Part shown: piece by piece, positions 13,365 through 21,666 of the stretch
Numbering within the stretch: position 1 is the stretch's first letter
Layout: every line of letters begins with the position of its first letter
Assembly: GCA_964537685.1 (NCBI GenBank)
Contig: CAZICM010000004.1
Span: 1-64,000, forward strand
Direction: 5' to 3'
Source: CAZICM01 sp964537685
Lineage (GTDB): Bacteria > Myxococcota_A > Polyangia > Polyangiales > Polyangiaceae
DNA length: 64,000 nucleotides
The notes under the pieces: model-generated
The model's input: only the letters and a program-made list of their open reading frames with translations
Told to the model about the DNA's origin: nothing
Database searches by the model: none
Position numbers and translations under genes: made by a program

Positions 13365-16300
13365 GTGGCCTTAAGACGAAGCAGCTCCCGCCGCCCGAAT
13401 CCGGACGAACGCGCTAAAGACGTTCAGCAGTTCGCCCCTGTCGCCGTGGGCGATTCAGTCGGCGGGAAATACCGCATTGAGAAGCTGCTCGGCTTTGGCG
13501 GAATGGGTGTTGTGGTCGCCGCACGCCATCTGCAGCTTGGCCAGATGTTCGCGATTAAATTTATGAAATCGTCGGAGCTCGTTCATGAAGCTTCGATCCG
13601 GCGTTTTCAGCGCGAGGCGAAGGCCGCTTCCAGGCTGACCAGCGAGCATGCCGTCAGGGTTTTTGACTTGGGTGAGCTCTCATCGGGCGAGCCTTATTTC
13701 GTGATGGAGTTTTTGGATGGGATTAGTCTGAAAACAGCTATTCAAGAAGGGTTTTTCAGGCGTTCGCATACCATTGGCGTCGACTATATTCTTCAGGCTT
13801 GCGATGCCCTCGCCGAAGCGCATGGCCGGGGTATCGTTCACCGCGATCTAAAGCCGGAGAATTTATTTTTAATTAAAAGGCCGGACGGAAAACACTTCCT
13901 GAAAGTGCTTGATTTTGGGCTGACGAAGTTTACCGCAGGCGCTTGGGAACAAGAGATTTCCGATCTCACCCAGCCTCATGATGTGATTGGCACGCCTTAC
14001 TATATGTCGCCCGAACAGCTCCGGGCTTCGCGGGATGTGGATGCCCGCACCGATATCTGGTCGCTGGGCGTGATTTTGTACGAACTTCTAACGGGGCGGC
14101 GGCCTTTTGCGACGACCAAACTCGCGGAATTGTACGCGATGATTTTAATGCAGGAGCCTCCGCCTCCCTCGCTCTACCGAAGGCAAATGCCGCCCGATCT
14201 CGAGCGGCTTGTGTTCCGGTGCCTGGAAAAAGATCGCTCGATGCGGCCCGAGCATGCCGGCGAGCTGATTCGCGAGTTAAAGCCTTTTTCTTCCGATCCA
14301 GGCGCAGAGATCTCCGCGCGCCCCAAAATTCCTTCCGATCGGCCTTCTCATCCAAGCCCCGAGCGCCCACCCCGGCCTTCGGATCCCCCGCCGCGCTCGC
14401 CCCGCCAGTCTGAGCGGCCGCCCCCCTCGGAAAGACCATCCGGCCCGGGCAAAAAGGCGCCGGAACCCGTACCGCCGACGCTGACCGCTCCGCCTCCCTT
14501 GCCAGGTCAGGTCTTTGCGGGCCGGAATAGGCCGTCGAATTCAATGCCCAAGGTGCGGCCTTCTCCCGCGCCCACCGAGCCTGTAAAAGCCGCGCCCACC
14601 GAGCCTGTAAAAGCCGCGCCGGCCGAGCCGCCCAAAGCCGAGCCGCCCAAAGCCGAGCCGCCCAAAGCCGAACGGCCGGCCCACGCTCAAAAACATCCGA
14701 AAAAAACCGAGGAAGCCGGGCATTTACCCCAGCCCGTCGCCGAAAATTATATAGGCCCCAATCATTCTCATCAGAATTTAAAGCGGCGCGATTTATCGGG
14801 GCGCAATTTGGTCCGCGCCGATTTGTCCAACGCGGACTTAAAACAGGCGCTTTTGATCGGAACCGATCTGCGTCAGGCGAATTTGCGCAATGCCCGGCTC
14901 TTGGGCGCCGATTTATCCAAGGCCAATTTGCTGGGCGCCGATCTCCGGGGCGCTCAGATGGATGGTGCCCGCCTGCACAGGGCCAAATTGATCGGTGCAA
15001 AGAGCAATGCAAACGGATTTGCAGGCTGTGATGTTTTCGGCGCCGCGCTGCCCGATCAAACAGCGGTTCAGACGTTTTTCGCGCCGGGTTCCGCATGCAG
15101 CGCGCTGGCTTTTTGCGCAGGCGTTCCCATGGTTGCCTCGGTGCATTTGGATGGTGTGGTCCGCATTTGGGATGCCGAAACCGGTCTTCCGGTTCGAATA
15201 CAATCAGCACCGTCTCCAATTCAATGCATTTCGTTTAGTCCATCGGGCCTGTTGCTGGCTGGAGGCTGTTCGGATGGAAGCGTAATTCTATGGGATTGTA
15301 ATACGGGAGCGCAGCTTTCGGTGCTCGATCCAATGAAAAGCTCGATATCGGCCTTGGCATTTAGCGCCGATGGGCTGGTGCTGGCGAGCGGGTGCTGGGA
15401 TGGATCGATTCGGCTGAGCGATGCGGTAACGGGCCGCTGGCTGCATGTCCTGGGAGGCCATACCAGCAGAATTAATGGTATTGCCTTTAGTGATGACAGC
15501 CAATTTCTTGCAAGTGGCTCCGCCGATCGGAATATCCGGGTCTACAGCGCTCAAAAAGGCGTTGTTCACCGGGTATTTTCGGGCTCTTTCGGCGAAGTGC
15601 AGAGCGTATTGTTCACGCGGGGCGGGGCGCCGCTTCTGATCAGCGGATCGCAGGATGGCTCGGTGCGAATGTGGGATGTGGCGCTGAACCGCGAGCGCAC
15701 CGTGATCGCTCAATTGCCCGATGCCGTGAACAGCCTGGCGATGAGTCCTGACGGGATGCTTTTGGCCATCGCCTGCGCCGATAAAAGCGCGCGTGTTGTG
15801 CATGTGCTGACGCGGGCGGAAAAGCTGTCGCTGGAGCGGCACCGGGGCAACGTGACGAGCGTGGCGTTTAGCGGGGACGGGCAATGTCTGGCCACGGGAT
15901 GCGCCGATATGAGCGTGCGTATTTGGAAGCTGGGTGAGACTGCTCACGAGCCCAAGGTGTGCACGGGCCAAAATACGGCAGTGCACGCTCTTTTGTTTCA
16001 GCCCGATAACAAAAGCCTGGCTGCTGGGGGCGACGATGGAGTGATCCGGCTATGGAGTCTTCCCGAATGCCGGCAGATCAAGATGCTGACGGGGCACCGG
16101 GCAGCGATTTCAAGCCTGGCTCAGACGCCCGATGGAACGCGCTTGGTGAGCGGCTCTTTCGATAACACGCTGCGGGTGTGGAATTTGACAACGGGGCGCG
16201 AGGAGTTTTCGCCGGTGATCCATCCCGATCGCGTGCTGTGCGTGGCGATCAATAAGAAAGGCGATTTATTGGCCACGGGATGCGCCGATAAAAAAGTGAG

Positions 16301-17030
16301 GCTCTTTCGTTTTCCAAGCCTGGCCCCGGTGTATTCGCTCGAGGGCCACGACGCTTTGGTGTGGAGCGTCGCCTTTAATCCCGATGCTTCGCTGCTCGCC
16401 AGCGGTTCAAACGATAAAACCCTGAGGCTGTGGAAAACAAATTCAGGTGTATTGGCGTCTAATCCCATCGAGAGACCCACTCCCGTCTGGAGTGTTTCAT
16501 TTCGATCGGATGGTTCGACAATCGCCCTTGGGGGCTCAAACAAAAGCGTATCGCTTCTCCATGCTCAAACGGGCGAAGAGCTTGCGTTTCCGGGTAAGCA
16601 TGAGGGTTCGGTGCGCAGTGTGGCCTTCGCGCCGGAAGGAACGGCGCTTCTGTCGGGTTCGGACGATAAAAAAGCCATTCTGTGGAACACGCCGGGCGGC
16701 GTGAAGGTGGCCGCGCTGGAAGGGCATCTGGGCGGCCTTTCCCATGTGGCATTCAGCGGCGATCGATCGCTGCTGGGAACGGCATCGGGCGACGGTTCGG
16801 TGAGGCTGTGGTCGGCGGCGACGGGCGAGGCATTGGCCGTGCTGTTCGCGCATGGTCATGGCTGGGCTTCTTTTACGCCTGAAGGGCGCTATAAGTCGGG
16901 AGGGCTGTTGTCGGGCGCGGTGTGGCATGCGATTGGGCTCTGCCGTTTTGAGCTGTTCGAGCTCGAGCCCTATTGGTCTTCGCCGCTGCTATTGGCCGAT
17001 AGCAGTCCGATGTTTAGAAAACCCTCTTAA
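13365..17030 (+). CDS. Ser/Thr protein kinase with pentapeptide repeats and WD40 propellers
   Basis: This is a 1221-residue modular protein with a GTG start. Residues 36-305 are a Hanks-type kinase with the Gly loop LGFGGMGVV, Lys65 in FAIKFMK, HRDLKPEN (159-166) and DFG (183-185), all intact. Residues 310-470 are a Pro-rich linker with short repeats and no transmembrane helix, unlike many PknB-type kinases. Residues 471-562 are pentapeptide repeats (LSGRNLVRADLSNADL and similar, A(D/N)LxxA pattern). Residues 575-1185 hold about fourteen WD40 units, each ending in forms such as VRIWD, VILWD, IRLWS or LRVWN, enough for two seven-bladed propellers. A C-terminal block reads FTPEGRYKSGG. WD40 domains are scaffolds, so this is a cytoplasmic kinase hub. 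Methyltransferase and PP2C-like genes follow at once. Confidence 0.95.
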   Translation: MALRRSSSRRPNPDERAKDVQQFAPVAVGDSVGGKYRIEKLLGFGGMGVVVAARHLQLGQMFAIKFMKSSELVHEASIRRFQREAKAASRLTSEHAVRVFDLGELSSGEPYFVMEFLDGISLKTAIQEGFFRRSHTIGVDYILQACDALAEAHGRGIVHRDLKPENLFLIKRPDGKHFLKVLDFGLTKFTAGAWEQEISDLTQPHDVIGTPYYMSPEQLRASRDVDARTDIWSLGVILYELLTGRRPFATTKLAELYAMILMQEPPPPSLYRRQMPPDLERLVFRCLEKDRSMRPEHAGELIRELKPFSSDPGAEISARPKIPSDRPSHPSPERPPRPSDPPPRSPRQSERPPPSERPSGPGKKAPEPVPPTLTAPPPLPGQVFAGRNRPSNSMPKVRPSPAPTEPVKAAPTEPVKAAPAEPPKAEPPKAEPPKAERPAHAQKHPKKTEEAGHLPQPVAENYIGPNHSHQNLKRRDLSGRNLVRADLSNADLKQALLIGTDLRQANLRNARLLGADLSKANLLGADLRGAQMDGARLHRAKLIGAKSNANGFAGCDVFGAALPDQTAVQTFFAPGSACSALAFCAGVPMVASVHLDGVVRIWDAETGLPVRIQSAPSPIQCISFSPSGLLLAGGCSDGSVILWDCNTGAQLSVLDPMKSSISALAFSADGLVLASGCWDGSIRLSDAVTGRWLHVLGGHTSRINGIAFSDDSQFLASGSADRNIRVYSAQKGVVHRVFSGSFGEVQSVLFTRGGAPLLISGSQDGSVRMWDVALNRERTVIAQLPDAVNSLAMSPDGMLLAIACADKSARVVHVLTRAEKLSLERHRGNVTSVAFSGDGQCLATGCADMSVRIWKLGETAHEPKVCTGQNTAVHALLFQPDNKSLAAGGDDGVIRLWSLPECRQIKMLTGHRAAISSLAQTPDGTRLVSGSFDNTLRVWNLTTGREEFSPVIHPDRVLCVAINKKGDLLATGCADKKVRLFRFPSLAPVYSLEGHDALVWSVAFNPDASLLASGSNDKTLRLWKTNSGVLASNPIERPTPVWSVSFRSDGSTIALGGSNKSVSLLHAQTGEELAFPGKHEGSVRSVAFAPEGTALLSGSDDKKAILWNTPGGVKVAALEGHLGGLSHVAFSGDRSLLGTASGDGSVRLWSAATGEALAVLFAHGHGWASFTPEGRYKSGGLLSGAVWHAIGLCRFELFELEPYWSSPLLLADSSPMFRKPS
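14571..14672 (+). repeat. In-frame tandem repeats in the kinase linker
   Basis: Two identical 24-bp units (14571-14594, 14595-14618) encode PTEPVKAA. Three 15-bp units (14628-14642, 14643-14657, 14658-14672) encode PPKAE. All units keep the frame, so copy-number changes would lengthen or shorten the linker between the kinase and repeat domains without breaking the protein. Confidence 0.9.
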
Positions 17031-17048
17031 TGCCGGGCGCTGGACTGT

Positions 17049-18008
17049 ATGGGCAATGAATTCCGGGGACAGGCGGGCCATTCTTCCGAATACTTCGGCG
17101 ATGGCCGGGACGCTTGGCACAACAGCGATTTTCTCGAGCTGATGCGGACGCGCTGGCGCTTGGACGAGGTGCGGCGGGCCTTGGATGTGGGCTCGGGGGT
17201 TGGGCACTGGACGCGCACTGTCTCGAGGCTCTTGCCCGATGAGGCCGAAATCTTCGGGGTGGAGCCCGAGCCCGCTTGGGTCGGCGAGGCGAATTCCAAA
17301 AGCCTTGCGCTGGGGCTGTCGCACCGGATGCATTTTCAGCAGGGCGTCGTGGAAGCCCTGCCTTTTGCGGACAATTTTTTCGATTTGGTGACATGTCAAA
17401 CCGTATTGATTCATGTGAAAGACATGAACGCGGCGCTGCTGGAAATGATCCGCGTTTTAAAGCCCGGCGGCCTTCTTGCCGTGGCAGAGCCCAACAACCT
17501 GAGCTCCACGCTTTTTCTCGATGCGTATTCGCTCGAGCGGGACAGCATCGAGGCCATTTTGGACCGGGTGCGCTTCGAGCTTTTGTGCGAACGGGGCAAG
17601 GCGGCGCTGGGCCTGGGCAATAACTCGGCGGGAGAGCTGTTGCCGGCGCTCTTTTGCGAGCTCGGGCTTTTGGATGTGGCCGTGGTGTTAAACGACAAGG
17701 CGAGTCCGCTCTTGCCGCCCTATGAATCGCGGGCTGAGCAGGTGATTGTCGAGGATTTGCAAAGCGGTGCCGCGCGCGATGTGCTCGGCTGGCCCAAGGA
17801 TGAAGCCTTCCGTTATTTCAGCGCCGCGGGAGGCAGTTCCGATGCCTTTGAGCGGCATTGGCAGGCGCAGCGCGAGGATAGGCGGCGGGTGCTCGCGGGC
17901 ATTGAAACCAGACGCTACGCATGCGCCGGCGGAAGCCTTTTGTACTTGATTTCAGGCCGAAAACCCGCGCCCTCAAATCGCTCCCAAGATCCTGGCCTGA
18001 ACGTGTAG
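17049..18008 (+). CDS. Class I SAM-dependent methyltransferase
   Basis: The SAM-binding motif I reads ALDVGSGVGHWTRTVSRLLP at about residues 46-65. The acidic motif II follows in IFGVEPEPAWV, and FDLVTCQTVLIHVKD plus MIRVLKPGGLLAVAEPNN form motifs III-IV of a methyltransferase-11-type domain. The C-terminal third (about 165-319) is less conserved and may confer substrate specificity. The substrate cannot be told from sequence. The gene starts 18 bases after the WD40 kinase stop and ends one base before the PP2C-like gene, so it belongs to this signalling operon. A role in modifying a signalling protein or small molecule is possible but unproven. Confidence 0.85.
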   Translation: MGNEFRGQAGHSSEYFGDGRDAWHNSDFLELMRTRWRLDEVRRALDVGSGVGHWTRTVSRLLPDEAEIFGVEPEPAWVGEANSKSLALGLSHRMHFQQGVVEALPFADNFFDLVTCQTVLIHVKDMNAALLEMIRVLKPGGLLAVAEPNNLSSTLFLDAYSLERDSIEAILDRVRFELLCERGKAALGLGNNSAGELLPALFCELGLLDVAVVLNDKASPLLPPYESRAEQVIVEDLQSGAARDVLGWPKDEAFRYFSAAGGSSDAFERHWQAQREDRRRVLAGIETRRYACAGGSLLYLISGRKPAPSNRSQDPGLNV

Positions 18009-18009
18009 G

Positions 18010-18849
18010 ATGGCCGCAATGAGCACCTCGCTCACGTACGATATTGCGGGCTTGTGCGTGGAGAGCGAGCCTGCGCGCAGCCGGCACCGCTGTGTCAATT
18101 TGGTGCTGGAAGTGACGCAGCGGGCAGCCGCCGCCAAGCGTGAGGAAATCACGCATATTCTCGGGTACTTGTTTAATTTGTGGGATAGCCCGCCCATGTA
18201 CGCGAATACGCCTTCGCTGCACTTGCAGCCCAAAATCGCCGAGGCGCTGCTTCAAGGGGTTTCGTCGGCGCTTACGCCGCTTGCGATCGAGGGTGAGCCG
18301 AGCAACGAGCAATTGAGCGGAATGCTCCGGGATTCGGTGGTTACGGCGGGGACGAAGCTCGACGAGCTCATTGCGGGGCAGCATATGCTGTACGCGGGGG
18401 CGGGCGCGACGATGCTGGGCATGGCGGCGGGCGGCAATCGCCTTGCGATGGGCTGGCTGGGCGATGTCCGGGCTTATCGGATTAGGCATGGACAGACGGC
18501 GCTTCTGACGGTCGATCACACGCTGCGGAGCGATGCTTTGCGGCTCGGCGCGACGGAGGAGCAAGTGGAATCGCTGCCGGAGCAGGTGATTACGCGCTTT
18601 TTGGGTTCGAGCGAGCATTCGGTGCAGCTTGAGTTTGCGTATGACGAATGGAAGCCGGGCGATATGACGGTGGTTGTTTCGCCGCAGGTGCACCGCGTGG
18701 TGAATGTGCCGCAGATGTCTGCGGAGCTCAGCGCGGCGGACTCGGCGCATGATGCGGCTTCGATGCTGATTGCGAAGGCGGTTGGCTTGTGCCGGGGGCA
18801 GGCTTTTGGGGTGTTGGTGCTGAGGCGCGCGCCCCGGAATTTTTATTGA
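18010..18849 (+). CDS. PP2C-like phosphatase domain protein, metal site incomplete
   Basis: The middle of this 279-residue protein matches the PP2C fold: GATMLGMAAGGNRLAMGWLG, then DVRAYRIRHGQTALLTVDHTL, equivalent to the GDSRxY...LTxDHS stretch. The end GMTVVVSPQ-like segment replaces the usual xLLCSDG, and the last part DAASMLIAKAV fits the final helix. The N-terminal DGMGGH-type motif that supplies metal-binding Asp residues is absent, and the late DG and DN motifs are also missing. It is therefore likely to be a pseudophosphatase or a strongly altered enzyme. It closes the kinase-methyltransferase operon, where a cognate phosphatase for the WD40 kinase would be expected. The tail overlaps the 3' end of the opposing PhyH gene by 7 bases. 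Confidence 0.7.
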   Translation: MAAMSTSLTYDIAGLCVESEPARSRHRCVNLVLEVTQRAAAAKREEITHILGYLFNLWDSPPMYANTPSLHLQPKIAEALLQGVSSALTPLAIEGEPSNEQLSGMLRDSVVTAGTKLDELIAGQHMLYAGAGATMLGMAAGGNRLAMGWLGDVRAYRIRHGQTALLTVDHTLRSDALRLGATEEQVESLPEQVITRFLGSSEHSVQLEFAYDEWKPGDMTVVVSPQVHRVVNVPQMSAELSAADSAHDAASMLIAKAVGLCRGQAFGVLVLRRAPRNFY

Positions 18850-19748
18850 TGTTCTGGTGAAGGGCTTGGCGCTTGTCCTAAAAATCCCGCAAGCGGCAAT
18901 CCATCGCGCCTAAGCCAATTGTCCGGCGGATAATGGGCGCCGGCTTCAATGGTGTGAATGGCATAGGCATGCCTGGATTTATCCGAGCGATTTGCATCGC
19001 TTCGGTGAGGCAAACAACCGTGTAGCAAAACGAGTGTGCCGGCGCTCACTTCGACCGGAATGAGATCGGGGTTTCCCTCGCGCTTTTCAACAACGGCCGG
19101 ATCGAGGGTAATCATTTGGGTTCCGCCCTGGGGAGTTCTTACAAAGCGCTGTTTTAAGCCTTGGGTGTGGCCTTGAGGTTCGACCCACAGACAGCCATTT
19201 TCGAGCGTCGCATCCTGCAGCGCAAACCAAAAGCCCGTTACTGAAATCGGTTCGGTATATAAAAAACAGGCATCTTGATGACAGGTGACTTCGCCGCCCA
19301 GATGAGGCTGTTTAAAGATGTACATCGATTGAAGCAAGAGCGGTTCGCGAAGGCCGATGGCTTGGGCAACGGCAAATAGATCGGGTGTGTGGGAAAAACG
19401 ATAAAATACAGGATCTAAATCGTGAAGGGCATGGCCGATTTTATTGATCGATTGGGCGAGAGGTTTTTTCAAGGTTCCATCGGGATTGAGCGCCTCTTCC
19501 TCGAAGAAAAATCGGATTTTCGATCCTGAATCTAAAAAATATTCGTCGGTTTTGCGGGCTTGCTCGCGGGTGCTGAATAAAGACCGGTGTTCATCGGGAT
19601 TGAATGTCGCGATCATTTCATCAATCCGATGAATGAGTTCTGCGCAGGCCGCGGGGCTTACGAAATCGGGCAGCACCGCATAGCCGTCGCGTTCAAAGCG
19701 GGCCTTGAGATCGCCGGAATCGAAGGCGCGGGTCAGGTTGGATTGCAT
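18843..19748 (-). CDS. Phytanoyl-CoA dioxygenase (PhyH) family protein
   Basis: ATG 19748 is chosen because AGGAG lies a few bases upstream. Earlier starts would run towards the RNase HII-like gene. The 301-residue protein has the N-terminal FERDGYAVLPDFVSPAAC of PhyH enzymes and the Fe(II) ligands HQD (in CHQDACFLY) and the distal His in LLHGCLPHRSDANRS. An Arg for 2-oxoglutarate lies in the following SRHAYAIH. GFWFALQDATLENGCLWV is the typical central block. It is an Fe(II)/2-oxoglutarate hydroxylase of unknown substrate. Similar proteins occur in fatty-acid breakdown and in secondary metabolism. It follows the RNase HII-like gene by about 26 bases and may be co-transcribed. Confidence 0.9.
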   Translation of the reverse strand: MQSNLTRAFDSGDLKARFERDGYAVLPDFVSPAACAELIHRIDEMIATFNPDEHRSLFSTREQARKTDEYFLDSGSKIRFFFEEEALNPDGTLKKPLAQSINKIGHALHDLDPVFYRFSHTPDLFAVAQAIGLREPLLLQSMYIFKQPHLGGEVTCHQDACFLYTEPISVTGFWFALQDATLENGCLWVEPQGHTQGLKQRFVRTPQGGTQMITLDPAVVEKREGNPDLIPVEVSAGTLVLLHGCLPHRSDANRSDKSRHAYAIHTIEAGAHYPPDNWLRRDGLPLAGFLGQAPSPSPEHQ

Positions 19749-19774
19749 CGGTTCTCCTGAAACTTTAGGCATTT

Positions 19775-20767
19775 TCATTGTTTTTTTGAAGTGCCCGCCC
19801 CGCGGCGAATAAAACAATCGTCGGCGATATCGAGTTTACGTCTCAATTCAATGGTTTTTTCTACAAATACATTGGTAATGGGATCGTGATAACCGCTGGC
19901 ATCGGGCAATTCAGGAAGTTCGGCGCGAAAATAGCGGGCAACGCGGGCCATTAGAATTTCTCTCAGGTATTTGCCGACGATGGACGAAAGGGCGACGCAG
20001 GGATCGGAAGCGTCGCCGTCCCTTACAAAGGCGATTTCGCCAATTTGAGGAAAATGGTAGGCGCTTTTGGCCCGGGTCTCCGAAAGCACCGAATGCAATT
20101 GGCCTGAAAGAATCGAAAATGCATCGCTGTATTTGCCAAAGCCTCCGACTTTGCCGCATACCGCGCTGATATTCCGGCCCGCTTGCGCCCGAAGGCTAAG
20201 CAGCAATCGCTCCATTGAATGGAGATCCAATACGAAACGATTTTTTCCTTCGCGGAGTCCATCGTTCATCCGAAAGGCGCACAGAATGACCGATCGCACG
20301 GAAAGGACTTCAAAACCCAGCTTGGCCAACGCATCGATATCGCCGTGGACGGCGCCGACGAGGGATTCAGGCGCCGCAAAGGCTTCGCCTTGAGGCGACC
20401 AGCACATTGGAGCGGCTTGAGGCGGACAGGGCGCGTTGAGATAGGCCCGATCGTCGAGGCTGAACGCATGCACGAGATCGTCGGGATGTTGAGGGGATTT
20501 GCCTATTTCGGGCCGTCCCGCGCCGCGTTCGGCGAGCGCCCGGGCCCAGGCTTCTCCAAGCGCAATATCGCCGTGGGCAAGCAATTTTTTAGAATCGCCG
20601 AGCCGTTCGGACATGGCTCCCGATAGAGCGTGTTCCGCGTGTTTAAAGCCTTCGGGTGTCGCTTTAACCAGTACGGCCGTGATGGTCATCGGGCCGAGTT
20701 TTGGGCCTAGGCCGTTTTCATCCGCGCCTACATGAAACGCCGTGTTGGTCGGGGGCTGGAGGTTCAT
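19775..20767 (-). CDS. Ribonuclease HII-like protein
   Basis: The N-terminus reads FHVGADENGLGPKLGPMTIT, equivalent to GxDExGRGxxxGP of RNase HII, with the first two catalytic acids (Asp, Glu) present. DSKKL follows as in the family. FVLDLHSMERLL could supply another acid. CVALSSIVGKYLREILMARV matches the xxASIxAKxxRDxxM helix, and ASGYHDP the later loop. At about 330 residues it is longer than bacterial RnhB (about 200). It has an insertion of roughly 70 residues after DSKKL containing PHPDD- and PCPPQAAPM-like segments. The Gly-Arg-Gly of the active site is Gly-Leu-Gly, so junction-ribonucleotide recognition may differ. It could process RNA/DNA hybrids. The start could also be GTG 20785. 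Confidence 0.75.
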   Translation of the reverse strand: MNLQPPTNTAFHVGADENGLGPKLGPMTITAVLVKATPEGFKHAEHALSGAMSERLGDSKKLLAHGDIALGEAWARALAERGAGRPEIGKSPQHPDDLVHAFSLDDRAYLNAPCPPQAAPMCWSPQGEAFAAPESLVGAVHGDIDALAKLGFEVLSVRSVILCAFRMNDGLREGKNRFVLDLHSMERLLLSLRAQAGRNISAVCGKVGGFGKYSDAFSILSGQLHSVLSETRAKSAYHFPQIGEIAFVRDGDASDPCVALSSIVGKYLREILMARVARYFRAELPELPDASGYHDPITNVFVEKTIELRRKLDIADDCFIRRGAGTSKKQ

Positions 20768-20871
20768 TTTGATCGGATGTGCCACGGATTTGAGAGAGTG
20801 TCATCGCCGGACTTTGGCGTGTGTGAATTTGGGCGCTACCGGCGCTTGTGGAGCCGGGGTATGCGAAGCCG

Positions 20872-21630
20872 ATGCGGGTTCTGCCGATTGCGTGTTTTAG
20901 CGACAACTATGCGTATCTGGTGAGCGCCGATGGATCGGATGAGGCGCTGGTGGTCGATCCCTCCGAGGCCGCTCCGGTGCTTGCGGCGCTTTCAAGCGAG
21001 GGTTTAAGGCTTTCAGCGATTTTGTGCACGCATCATCATTGGGATCATGTGGGCGGGAACGATGCGCTTGTTCAAACGCTGGGGCCGATGCCGGTGTATG
21101 CGCACGAGAGCAGTTTGGGCGTGATTGCCCGGCAAAACCAGGGTGTTTCGCATGAGCAGCGCTTTCAGGCGGCGGGTTTGGAGATTCGCGCGCTGCATGT
21201 GCCCGGCCATACGCTGGATGCGATTTCCTATGTGATCGGGGATTGCGTGTTTACGGGCGATACGATGTTCGCGGCGGGCTGCGGCCGTTTGTTTGAAGGT
21301 ACGGCCGGGCAAATGTACGACTCGCTGTGCAACAAAATCGGCGCACTTCCAGCGCAAACGAAGGTGTTCTGCGGTCATGAGTACACCGTGGGCAATTTGC
21401 GTTTTGCTGTGCACGCCGAGCCGGAAAACCAAGCGGCGCTTGAACGGCTCGATCAGGCGCAGCAGATGCGGGCGAGGGGCGAGCCGACGGTGCCCTCGAC
21501 TTTGGCTCTGGAGTTTCTGACCAATCCTTTTCTGCGCTGTAAAGAGCCTGCGATTGTTCAGCGTTTTAGCGCGCCGACGCCGGAGGGTGTGCTGTCGCTG
21601 GTGCGAAAAGCAAAAGACCATTTCCGCTGA
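20872..21630 (+). CDS. gloB: Hydroxyacylglutathione hydrolase (glyoxalase II)
   Basis: This 252-residue metallo-beta-lactamase-fold protein matches glyoxalase II in length. The metal motif HHHWDHVGGN is followed by VPGHTLDAISYVIGD, TGDTMFAAGCGRLFEGT and FCGHEYTVGNLRFA. All expected His and Asp ligands are present. The C-terminal helical substrate domain includes FLRCKEPAI, similar to the FxRxxxP region of GloB. It hydrolyses S-lactoylglutathione to lactate and glutathione in methylglyoxal detoxification. ATG 20872 is taken as start because the protein motif begins MRVLPIACFSDNY. It is divergent from the RNase HII-like gene; the acyltransferase gene follows 36 bases downstream. Confidence 0.93.
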   Translation: MRVLPIACFSDNYAYLVSADGSDEALVVDPSEAAPVLAALSSEGLRLSAILCTHHHWDHVGGNDALVQTLGPMPVYAHESSLGVIARQNQGVSHEQRFQAAGLEIRALHVPGHTLDAISYVIGDCVFTGDTMFAAGCGRLFEGTAGQMYDSLCNKIGALPAQTKVFCGHEYTVGNLRFAVHAEPENQAALERLDQAQQMRARGEPTVPSTLALEFLTNPFLRCKEPAIVQRFSAPTPEGVLSLVRKAKDHFR

Positions 21631-21666
21631 TCGCGCCCGCCGCTTATTTCCGGTAGGGTTGCTTTC

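Noticed and set aside
13966..15219. Long open frame on the minus strand inside the kinase-WD40 gene (about 417 codons).
   Set aside because: It lies fully antisense to a certain gene, is Arg/Pro/Ala-rich without domain motifs, and follows codon bias of the sense strand.
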